Assembly (NCBI GenBank): GCA_005882055.1 | Contig: VBGQ01000071.1 | Span: 2,813-9,894, forward strand | Reading direction: 5' to 3' | Origin: Chloroflexota bacterium | GTDB lineage: Bacteria; Chloroflexota; Limnocylindria; QHBO01 | DNA: 7,082 nucleotides | Shown: piece after piece, positions 1 to 5,949 of the stretch | Numbering within the stretch: the first letter of the stretch is position 1 | Layout of the letters: every line of letters begins with the position of its first letter | Position numbers and translations under genes: made by a program | Notes under the pieces: generated by a model | What the model saw: only the letters and a program-made list of their open reading frames with translations | Told to the model about the DNA's origin: nothing | Databases searched by the model: none

Positions 1-791
1 CGCTGCTTCCCGGCAAGCCGCTCGCCAAGGATCAGCACGGCGCCGATCACCGCGATCACGGCGAACTGCGAGGCGAGAACGGCGGTTACCGCCACGTCAG
101 AGCGGGAGCCGAGCCCGATGCACGCGAACCCGACCACCTCCGCGACGCCCGCCAGGACGACGAGCGGGGCAGCGCGCTTGGTCAGCATGAGGCGGTGCCG
201 GAGGCCCAGAGGAGCGGCGACCAGTGCAGCCCCGGTGAGGCGCGGCGCGAGGACCGCCCAGCCGAGGGGCAGCGAACGCCCGATCTGCCCGGTCGCGAAC
301 AGGCTCGCGCCAAAGAGCATCGCCGCCACGACCGCGAGCACGGCGGCCTGCCGGCTATCGCCCGCGACCAGGCTGCCCTCGGGAGCGTCATCTGCCGCGG
401 CAGTGATCGCCCCACCGGCCGCGACCAGGGCGAGGGCCCCCAGCAGCAGGACCGAGATGGTGCCGCCGGTCACCACCGAGAGAACGGCGGCCACGGCGCC
501 TTCGGTCGAGACGATGGGCGCGACGAGGGCGACTCGCCCGACGCGCAGGGCGCGGTAGGCAAGCACCAGCCCACTCACGTTGCCGAAGCCGGCGATGGCA
601 AGCCAGGGCAGCGCGGCAATCGAGACACCCGTCCGATCCGCGACAGCCGCGGTGATCGCGAGCGGGAGCCCCACGGCGGTCACCCAGCCGACCGTCGAAG
701 CAGAGCCGATGAGGCGGCTGGCCCGCGCCGAGGCGAGGGTCGACGCCGCGAACGCCGTGGCGGCGCCGAGCCCGGCGAGGACCGCGAGCAT
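1..791 (-). CDS. EamA/DMT-family transporter (3' end cut by window edge)
   Basis: Translating the minus strand from the ATG at 791 gives an uninterrupted frame of 263 residues that leaves the window before its stop. It is a hydrophobic, Ala/Val/Leu-rich membrane protein with about nine visible membrane segments (near residues 1-20, 34-51, 58-79, 86-106, 111-131, 149-170, 176-196, 207-227 and 233-256). They form two similar halves split by a polar linker at 132-147, the usual two-repeat EamA layout. Family-like pieces are AYRALRVGRVALVAPI near 78-93 and the closing AVLILGERLAGK near 251-262, which normally precedes the last helix. Members usually have 280-300 residues, so about 20-40 are missing. 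The ATG overlaps the TGA of the preceding SIS frame (TGATG) and has no clear Shine-Dalgarno, so translation is probably coupled. EamA proteins export or import small metabolites; the cargo here is unknown. The family call is fairly firm, the role is not. Confidence 0.85.
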   Translation of the reverse strand, partial: MLAVLAGLGAATAFAASTLASARASRLIGSASTVGWVTAVGLPLAITAAVADRTGVSIAALPWLAIAGFGNVSGLVLAYRALRVGRVALVAPIVSTEGAVAAVLSVVTGGTISVLLLGALALVAAGGAITAAADDAPEGSLVAGDSRQAAVLAVVAAMLFGASLFATGQIGRSLPLGWAVLAPRLTGAALVAAPLGLRHRLMLTKRAAPLVVLAGVAEVVGFACIGLGSRSDVAVTAVLASQFAVIAVIGAVLILGERLAGKQ

Positions 792-976
792 CAGCCGCGC
801 AGGTCGTCAGCGGGCCGCACCACGTGACGCAGGATCGCGAAGTCCTCCCGATACGTCCCCGCGGCCAGCGCCGCCGCGCGGGCCAGCTCCTGGACCCTCA
901 GCAGCAGCTCGAGCGCCGCGATGGAAGCGTGGTCCGCGGTCGGCCGCAGCTCAACCACGGGAACGTCCAATGCCAC
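791..976 (-). CDS. C-terminal remnant of the SIS-domain protein, after an in-frame TAG
   Basis: This frame is the direct continuation of the 980-1861 gene: TAG (982-980), CTC, then a GTG at 976 and 60 further codons to TGA at 793-791. The peptide begins ALDVPVVEL, a typical SIS-domain beta strand. It continues with the helix LELLLRVQELARAAALAAG, which matches the 'plQlLAyelAlarG' helix near the end of GlmS, NagB-II and AgaS-like proteins, and ends with a short tail. It has no domain of its own, so it is best read as the last 62 residues of a protein that would be about 356 aa. It could be made separately by reinitiation at the GTG, only one codon past the TAG, but no clear ribosome site is visible. 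Its stop overlaps the start of the EamA gene, which supports this frame being the ancestral 3' end. Either an independent small CDS or, more likely, part of a pseudogene. Confidence 0.6.
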   Translation of the reverse strand: MALDVPVVELRPTADHASIAALELLLRVQELARAAALAAGTYREDFAILRHVVRPADDLRG

Positions 977-979
977 GAG

Positions 980-982
980 CTA
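980..982 (-). other. In-frame amber (TAG) codon interrupting the SIS gene
   Basis: On the minus strand the codons read ACG GAC CGG CTG CGA GCC TAG, then CTC GTG GCA TTG GAC. The residues on both sides (TDRLRA, then LVALDVPVVEL) join into a normal SIS helix-to-strand segment with no loss of register. The fault is therefore one codon, not a frameshift or deletion. One base change from GAG (Glu), CAG (Gln) or another codon would explain it. TAG is also the terminal stop of the binding-protein gene at 3611-3613, so general reassignment of TAG is unlikely. Confidence 0.85.
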
Positions 983-1861
983 GGCTCGCAGCCGGTCCGT
1001 GTAGCGGCCCTCACCCGAATCGCCCCTGAACGCCCCGAGAAGCACCACGACATCCTCCGGCCGTACGGCTTCGATGAGGCCATGCCGGAACTCGCTCGGC
1101 GTGGCCGCCGTCGCCGGATGCGCCACCTTCTCGTGCCAGAGGAGCATCGCCGCCTCGGCGACGCCCCCGGCGGCGCCGAAGCCGAGCATCCACACGTTCC
1201 TCGCCTCGGCGAGTCGCGCGGCTGCATCGAGGGCATCGCGCCAGGCAGCGACGCTGGTCTGCGCCAGGTGCTCCCCGACCGCCCGGATCCCTTCCGGGTC
1301 TGAGGGGAGCGTCGCGGCGACCGCCAGGAGCGCCGCCAGGCTCGCGATTGCCGACTTGGTTGCCGCTCCGGCTTCCTTCCCGCTCGCAACCTCCACGCTC
1401 AGCGTCGCGGTCGCACCCAGCGCCGAGTCGAGGTGCGCGGTCAGCGCCAGGACCGATGCGCCCGCCTGGCGGGCAACCTGCGCGGCCGCCAGCGTCTCCG
1501 GACTGGAGCCCGATTGCGAGATGGCCACCACCAGATCGCGGGCGGCGACGGTGAGACCATCGAGGCCACCCAGCGCCAGCTCCGTCGCCTGTCGGACGAT
1601 CAGCTCCCTGTCGCCATTCCCGGCCACGCGCCACAGCGGCGCCGCGATGCGGCTCATCGCGAGCGAGGCGCCGGTGCCGATCAGTGTGATGCGCCCGGAC
1701 CGAGCCAACAGCTCGGTGATGCCCGATTCCTGCGCGGCGACGTTGGCGAGCGTCACGGCCACCGCATCGGGCCCCTGCGCGATCTCGCGTCCCATGCCAT
1801 CGGGCCCGCCTGGTCCGGCCCCGGCCAGAACGCCGGAGGGCGTCGCCATCGGTCTGGTCAT
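980..1861 (-). CDS. Double-SIS-domain sugar-phosphate isomerase/deaminase-like protein, truncated by TAG
   Basis: This 293-residue product resembles the isomerase half of GlmS and stand-alone SIS enzymes such as NagB-II and AgaS, which isomerise or deaminate (amino)sugar phosphates. Visible landmarks are an N-terminal REIAQGPDAV near 25-34 (compare 'EI.EQP'); a first SIS domain about 57-160 with GTGAS at 62-66 and the phosphosugar loop SQSGSSPET at 115-123; TKS at 168-170; and a second SIS domain from about 220 with GFGAAGGVAEAA at 227-238, HEK at 243-245 and EFRHG at 257-261, whose His is conserved in the family. SQSGSSPET is closer to NagB-II/AgaS than to GlmS (SQSGETADT). The ATG at 1861 overlaps the permease stop (ATGA), and GGGGTGAAAGG lies just upstream. 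The product ends within the second SIS domain, so the truncated form probably cannot fold fully. The 62 residues after the TAG restore normal length (356). The exact substrate is unknown. Confidence 0.87.
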   Translation of the reverse strand: MTRPMATPSGVLAGAGPGGPDGMGREIAQGPDAVAVTLANVAAQESGITELLARSGRITLIGTGASLAMSRIAAPLWRVAGNGDRELIVRQATELALGGLDGLTVAARDLVVAISQSGSSPETLAAAQVARQAGASVLALTAHLDSALGATATLSVEVASGKEAGAATKSAIASLAALLAVAATLPSDPEGIRAVGEHLAQTSVAAWRDALDAAARLAEARNVWMLGFGAAGGVAEAAMLLWHEKVAHPATAATPSEFRHGLIEAVRPEDVVVLLGAFRGDSGEGRYTDRLRA

Positions 1862-2751
1862 CCTTTCACCCCGCCGGAGGCCAGTCCGGCCACGATGTAG
1901 CGCTGGAACACGAAGGCGATGACGACCGGTGGCAGAGCGGCGATCACGCCGCCGGTGGCGAGCAGCCCGAAGTCGAGCCCATGACGCCCGATGAAGTCGT
2001 TGATCGCCACGGGCAGGGTTTTGGCGGCGGGGGTCTGAGTCATGATCAAGGCGTACAGGAACTCGTCCCAGGCCATCAGGAAGGCGAGCAGCGCGGTCGA
2101 GAGCAGGCCGGGGATGGAGATCGGGATGATCACCCGCCACAGGACTCCGAGTCTCGACGCACCGTCGACGCGCGCCGCGTCGTCCAGGTCGGACGAGATC
2201 GACGAGATGTAGCCCCGCATGATCCAGATCACGAACGGCGTGACGAACGACGCGTAGATCACGATCAGCGCCAGGCGCGTGTCGAGCAGGTTGAGCGCGC
2301 CCATGATCTGGTAGAGCGGCAGGATCAGCGCGATGGGCGGCAGCATGTAGGTGGCCATGAAGGCCAGGATCAGCCAGCCGCGACCGGGGAAGCGCAGCCG
2401 GGCGAAGGCGTACGCAGCGGGGGTGCCGACCACCAATGAGAGGGCAGTCACCGCGCCGGCGATGATCGTGCTGTTGACGAGCGCGGCGCGAAAGCCCTCC
2501 GCGTTCTCGTCGCCTCCGCCCCCGAAGGTGAGCTCCGCGAAGCGGTCGAAGGTGATGTGCGCGGGAATCCACTTGAGCGGCCGCTCCAGCAGGTCGACGG
2601 GGGCCGCGACGCTCGAGATGATCAGCCACGCGAAGGGGGCGAGGATGACCAGTAGCGCCACGACCATCCCCGCGTAGAGCAGGACGCGCATGGCGAAGGT
2701 CGGCTGGTTGAGCCGATGGCGACGCCGGCCCGCGGCAGATTGGGCGCTCAC
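1858..2751 (-). CDS. CUT1-type sugar ABC transporter permease (MalG/UgpE-like)
   Basis: This 297-aa inner-membrane permease is the second half of the translocation channel. The N-terminus is cytoplasmic and basic (RRRHR at 9-13), followed by a helix at about 22-47. A periplasmic stretch follows, then helices near 90-117, 124-149, 160-180, 211-240 and 266-284. The EAA loop that docks the ATPase is present as DAARVDGAS at 191-199 with the IIP end at 208-210; Asp replaces the usual first Glu. AYAFARLRF at 113-121 and the ending FQRYIVAGLASGGVKG are hallmarks of MalG-type subunits. Length and features are those of an intact member. It starts at a GTG at 2751 whose last bases overlap the TGA of the preceding permease (GTGA), and its own TGA overlaps the SIS gene's ATG. 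Both junctions imply translational coupling. Known members pair with a MalF-type permease and a shared MsmK/UgpC-type ATPase; no ATPase gene is in this window. Confidence 0.96.
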   Translation of the reverse strand: MSAQSAAGRRRHRLNQPTFAMRVLLYAGMVVALLVILAPFAWLIISSVAAPVDLLERPLKWIPAHITFDRFAELTFGGGGDENAEGFRAALVNSTIIAGAVTALSLVVGTPAAYAFARLRFPGRGWLILAFMATYMLPPIALILPLYQIMGALNLLDTRLALIVIYASFVTPFVIWIMRGYISSISSDLDDAARVDGASRLGVLWRVIIPISIPGLLSTALLAFLMAWDEFLYALIMTQTPAAKTLPVAINDFIGRHGLDFGLLATGGVIAALPPVVIAFVFQRYIVAGLASGGVKG

Positions 2752-3608
2752 ATCGTCTGCCCCGTCCGTCCCAGCAGGCGAAGGTAGACCGCCGCCAGGA
2801 CCATGATCACCAGCGCGATCAGGTAGCCCAGCGCCGCTCCCCGCCCGAAGTCAAATCCCTGGTAGGCGGTCTGATAGGCGTAGATGGCGATGGTCTGGGT
2901 GGAGTTGGCGGGACCTCCATGGGTCATGATCCAGATCAGGTCGAAGACCTTGAACGCCTCCATGGTGCGCAGCACCAGCAGGATCAGGATGACCGGTGTC
3001 AGCAGCGGCAGCAGGATGTGGCGGAAGACCTGCCACGGACCCGCTCCGTCGACCCGTGCCACCTCAACGACCTCCCGATCGATCGACTGCAGGCCGGCCA
3101 ACAGCAGGATCGCGACGAGCGGGGTCAGCTTCCAGACGTCTGCGACGATCACCATCCACATCGCGAGGTCGCTGTCCGAGAGGAACGGCTCGTACGAGTG
3201 CAGCAGGCCGGTCTGCGTGAGGAGGGGCAGCGCCCACGGCAGGATCACCAGCGTTCGCAGCAGCCAGCGCCAACGCAGCGGCTGGTCCATCAGCAGGGCC
3301 AAGCCCATGCCGAATCCCAGCTCCAGGGTGGTCGAGACGACCGTGAAGTACAGGGCGCGCCAGGTGGCCGCCCAGAAGTCCCCGCTGGTCAGCTGCTCGA
3401 GGTAATTGCCGAGCCCCACGAAGGGCTCGACGCCGGGGCGCGTGAGGCGGATGTCGAAGACGCTCATCCACAGGGCACGGCCCAGCGGGATGAGGACGAT
3501 CAGGACGATGACCAGGGCGGCGGGCGCCACGAAGGCGGCCGCCACCCAGGACTCGGGCCATGGCCGTCCCGACCTGACCCGTCGACGGGTGCGGGCGAGG
3601 ACGGCCAC
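2748..3608 (-). CDS. CUT1-type sugar ABC transporter permease (MalF/UgpA-like)
   Basis: This 286-aa inner-membrane subunit should pair with the permease encoded next. The N-terminus is basic (RTRRRVRSGR), with a first helix at about 21-43, FVGLGNYL at 63-70, and helices near 80-106, 116-137, 146-172, 200-220 and 256-278. The ATPase-docking EAA loop is EVARVDGAG at 182-190 with ILLP at 198-201. MTHGGPANSTQTI at 228-240 is typical of MalF/UgpA-type permeases. The segment between PWALP (124-128) and LSDSDLA (143-149) is only 14 residues. UgpA and similar proteins, as I recall them, have roughly 30-36 residues in this stretch, so an in-frame deletion is possible. The start is a GTG two bases after the binding-protein stop, preceded only by a weak purine run (GAAGAAG), so it probably depends on coupling. 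The family call is firm; whether the short loop matters is not known. Confidence 0.96.
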   Translation of the reverse strand: MAVLARTRRRVRSGRPWPESWVAAAFVAPAALVIVLIVLIPLGRALWMSVFDIRLTRPGVEPFVGLGNYLEQLTSGDFWAATWRALYFTVVSTTLELGFGMGLALLMDQPLRWRWLLRTLVILPWALPLLTQTGLLHSYEPFLSDSDLAMWMVIVADVWKLTPLVAILLLAGLQSIDREVVEVARVDGAGPWQVFRHILLPLLTPVILILLVLRTMEAFKVFDLIWIMTHGGPANSTQTIAIYAYQTAYQGFDFGRGAALGYLIALVIMVLAAVYLRLLGRTGQTM

Positions 3609-3610
3609 GA

Positions 3611-4912
3611 CTACTTCTTCATGTCGGGCACCTTGGCCGCGACCTCATCGAGCGCCTGCTGGGGAGTCTTGGACCCCTTGAGCGCCTCCTGAATCGCAAC
3701 CTGCAGCGCGTTGGACAGGTTCGTGTAGTACGGCACGACCGGTCGTGCCACCAGCCCAGCGAACGCCGACTTGGCGGCGGCCCAGAAGTCCGGGTTGGTG
3801 GCGGTCAGATCGGTCTTGTCAAAGGAAGCCTTCCACTCGGGGAAGGTGTTGGCGTCGTACTTCTCCTGCATCGGCTCACTTGCCATCCAGAGCGCGAGCT
3901 TGAGCGCTTCGTCCGGATGCTGTGTCTTGGTCGTCACGGCGATGCTCATCCCGCCGTTCACGCCAGAGGTGGACGCGCTCGATCCGCCGGGTGCCGCAGT
4001 GACCGCGATGTCACCTGCCACCTTGGACTTGGTCTTGTCGTTGAGCACGTTGTAGCCGTAGGTCCAGTTGAGGCCCATCGCGGCCTGGCCGGCGGCGATG
4101 GTGCTGTTGACGTCGTCCTCCTTGAAGCCCAGGGAGGCCGGATTGGTGATCCCGTCGTCGATCGTCTGCTTCATGAACTGCAGCGCGGCAAGCCCTCCAC
4201 CCTTGTTGAAGGTCGGGTTGCCCTGGTCGTCGATGAAGCTTGCGCCGCCCATCACGGCTGCGATCTCGGCCCAGTCGCAGATGACCGCTTCCGCCTGGAC
4301 CCAGCTCCACGCGAGTGGGTACTGGACGATCCCCTTGGACTTGAGCAGCTTCGCATCGGTCACCACCTCATCCCAGGTCTTGGGTGGGCTGGTGATGCCG
4401 GCCTGCTGGAACATCTTCTTGTTGTAGAAGAAGAACTTGGTGTCGTTGATCCACGGCACGCCCCAGGTCTTGCCCTTGTAGAGCGATGACGTGAAGGCCG
4501 AGTCGAAGACGCCGCTCTTGAAGTCGGCCGGGACCTTGTCGGTGATATCGCGAACGATCTGGGCGTCGGCGAACTCGGCCGGCCACGGGGTATCCATCAG
4601 CACCGTGTCGTACTGGCCGTTGCCGGTCGACTGCGCGGTGACGATCTTGTCGTGCAGCGACTCGTACTGGACGAACTCGGCGTTGACCTTGATGGTCGGA
4701 TTCGCCGCCTCAAAGGCCGTGATCATGGCCTTGACTTCGTCGTCGCTGTAGGCCGCCTGCTTCATCCAGATTGTGTTGAGGGTGACCTGGCCGCCTCCAC
4801 CCGAGCTCGTGGTGTTGTTGCCGCCCGAACAGGCGGACAACGCCACCACCATGGCGGCCAGGAGGGGCCAGAGCGGACGCATCCGGCTCGGCCCACGACG
4901 TGCATCGGTCAT
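3611..4912 (-). CDS. Extracellular sugar-binding lipoprotein of a CUT1 ABC transporter (SBP family 1)
   Basis: This 433-residue protein captures the sugar outside the membrane and delivers it to the two permeases. It has a lipoprotein signal: Arg residues at 5, 6, 10 and 12, a hydrophobic core at 14-24, and the lipobox LSAC at 25-28, with Cys28 the expected lipidated residue. A flexible Ser/Gly/Asn/Thr linker at 29-41 leads into the mature domain, which opens with the strand VTLNTIWM. Family-1 features follow: a FEAANPTIKV segment near 67-76, YDTVLMDTPW at 101-110, a hinge-like WGVPWINDTKFFFYNKK segment, and a C-terminal region with Tyr/Trp residues typical of sugar sites. Length is normal for MalE-like proteins. 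The ATG overlaps the ROK kinase TGA by four bases and has a good Shine-Dalgarno, AGGAG, seven bases upstream. That favours this start over the internal ATG at residue 11. The gene ends in TAG. The ligand cannot be named from sequence. Confidence 0.97.
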   Translation of the reverse strand: MTDARRGPSRMRPLWPLLAAMVVALSACSGGNNTTSSGGGGQVTLNTIWMKQAAYSDDEVKAMITAFEAANPTIKVNAEFVQYESLHDKIVTAQSTGNGQYDTVLMDTPWPAEFADAQIVRDITDKVPADFKSGVFDSAFTSSLYKGKTWGVPWINDTKFFFYNKKMFQQAGITSPPKTWDEVVTDAKLLKSKGIVQYPLAWSWVQAEAVICDWAEIAAVMGGASFIDDQGNPTFNKGGGLAALQFMKQTIDDGITNPASLGFKEDDVNSTIAAGQAAMGLNWTYGYNVLNDKTKSKVAGDIAVTAAPGGSSASTSGVNGGMSIAVTTKTQHPDEALKLALWMASEPMQEKYDANTFPEWKASFDKTDLTATNPDFWAAAKSAFAGLVARPVVPYYTNLSNALQVAIQEALKGSKTPQQALDEVAAKVPDMKK

Positions 4913-5949
4913 CTCCGTTCTCCTGTCGACTGAGCCGAGAGCCCGGCTCGGGCATACCGGTCTGCCGCCCCGGCGAGGGCGGCGCGCGCAAAGAGGTCCG
5001 CCCCGAGCAGCTCCGCGTCGGGACCAAGACTGCCGAGCACGACCTCCGGGGGAAGGGCGACGAGCTCGGCAACTCGTCGCCGGAGGGCGTCAAGGAGGTG
5101 CGCCGCGTCCGCGGCCACGCTCCCCGTGAGGACCACGATCTCTGGGTCCACGATGGCGCTGACGGTGGCGATGATGAGCGCCCATCCTTCGAGCGCACGC
5201 TCGCCAAGCGGCCGGAGGAGCGGGTCGGCGAACGCCTCCGGGGTGAGGATTCGACCGTCTGAGGGCTGGACCGATGTCGCACGGTGAGCGGAGGCGGCGC
5301 CGGCCAGAGCGCGTCCTCCCACCAGCTCCTCGACCCAGGCATACCCGTCGGGCGCGGCTGATGACGTGCTGCCAAAGCGGCCGGCATCCACCGGCCGCCG
5401 TCCGTTGGTCTTCGCGCCGGTCGACGTCGCGGTCAGCAGGATGAGACCCGCCTCGCCGGCGGATCCATGGGCACCCCGCACGATCTCCCCGCCGACGATC
5501 AATCCCAGCCCGATGTTGCTGCCCAGCGTGATCACCGCCGCGCTCTCGTGACCCTTGGCGGCACCCAGCTCGTGCTCGGCAAGCGCGGCAAGGTTCGCGT
5601 CGTTGTTCACCGCCACGGGAACCTCGAACGCCTTCGCGAGCTCGTCGCGCAGCACCCCGCCGGCGGGGATGCCGAAATCACGCTCCTGGATGACGTTCCC
5701 GTCCTCGTCGACGCTGGCGGCGAGGCTGAGCCCGACCGCGCCGATCGCCACGTGCTCCGGCCCTTCGCCGGCGTTGGCGAGAAGCGCATGAGCCGCGCGG
5801 ACCAGGCCGTCGCCCAGACCGGTCCCGCGAGGGGCGAGCTCGGGGGTCGGCATGTCGGTCCGCGTGGTGATGGCTCCGTGGCTGAGCAGCGCGATCCGCG
5901 TTCGCGTCGCGCCGACGTCGATGGCGAGCGTCGCGGTGTCAGCTCGCAT
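4909..5949 (-). CDS. ROK-family sugar kinase
   Basis: This 346-residue protein has the ROK/ASKHA fold and probably phosphorylates the imported sugar with ATP in the cytoplasm. The N-terminal phosphate loop DVGAT is at 11-15 (DxGxT; Ala replaces the usual second Gly). NNDANLAAL at 115-123 holds the expected catalytic base Asp117. GSNIGLGLIVGG at 143-154 and HGSAGEAG at 161-168 are the sugar/ATP region, and DPEIVVLTGSV at 268-278 is the C-terminal ROK signature. There is no helix-turn-helix, so it is a kinase rather than a regulator. It contains no cysteine, so the ROK zinc motif CxCGxxGCxE is absent, and the GExGH His is Leu169. Its start overlaps the upstream regulator by 11 bases and its TGA overlaps the binding-protein ATG. 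Known ROK kinases act on glucose, N-acetylglucosamine, N-acetylmannosamine, fructose and allose; the missing zinc site prevents a confident substrate guess. An enzymatically inactive sensor is an alternative. Confidence 0.88.
   Translation of the reverse strand: MRADTATLAIDVGATRTRIALLSHGAITTRTDMPTPELAPRGTGLGDGLVRAAHALLANAGEGPEHVAIGAVGLSLAASVDEDGNVIQERDFGIPAGGVLRDELAKAFEVPVAVNNDANLAALAEHELGAAKGHESAAVITLGSNIGLGLIVGGEIVRGAHGSAGEAGLILLTATSTGAKTNGRRPVDAGRFGSTSSAAPDGYAWVEELVGGRALAGAASAHRATSVQPSDGRILTPEAFADPLLRPLGERALEGWALIIATVSAIVDPEIVVLTGSVAADAAHLLDALRRRVAELVALPPEVVLGSLGPDAELLGADLFARAALAGAADRYARAGLSAQSTGERR
4920..4924 (-). promoter_or_regulatory. Strong Shine-Dalgarno of the binding-protein gene
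   Basis: AGGAG lies seven bases before the ATG at 4912, inside the last codons of the kinase gene. It is the best ribosome site in the operon; the other junctions show only weak or G-rich runs. This fits the need for more binding protein than permease in an operon with no room for an internal promoter. Confidence 0.7.

Noticed and set aside
791..979. A frameshift as the cause of the SIS interruption
   Set aside because: The sequence before and after the TAG is in the same frame, six bases from TAG to GTG, and homology resumes immediately.
974..990. Hairpin near the SIS stop as a transcription terminator
   Set aside because: The stem is only 5 bp, has no T-run after it on the minus strand, and lies within coding sequence that continues into an overlapping gene.
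980..2629. A 549-codon minus-strand frame starting inside the second permease gene and ending at the SIS stop
   Set aside because: Only the part from 1861 on looks like protein. The upstream part is an Arg/His/Pro-rich shadow in the wrong frame of the permease. The ATGA overlap fixes the real start at 1861.
3611..3613. Genome-wide reassignment of TAG to an amino acid as the explanation of the SIS stop
   Set aside because: The binding-protein gene ends properly in TAG right after its normal C-terminus and just before the next start, so TAG serves as a stop here.
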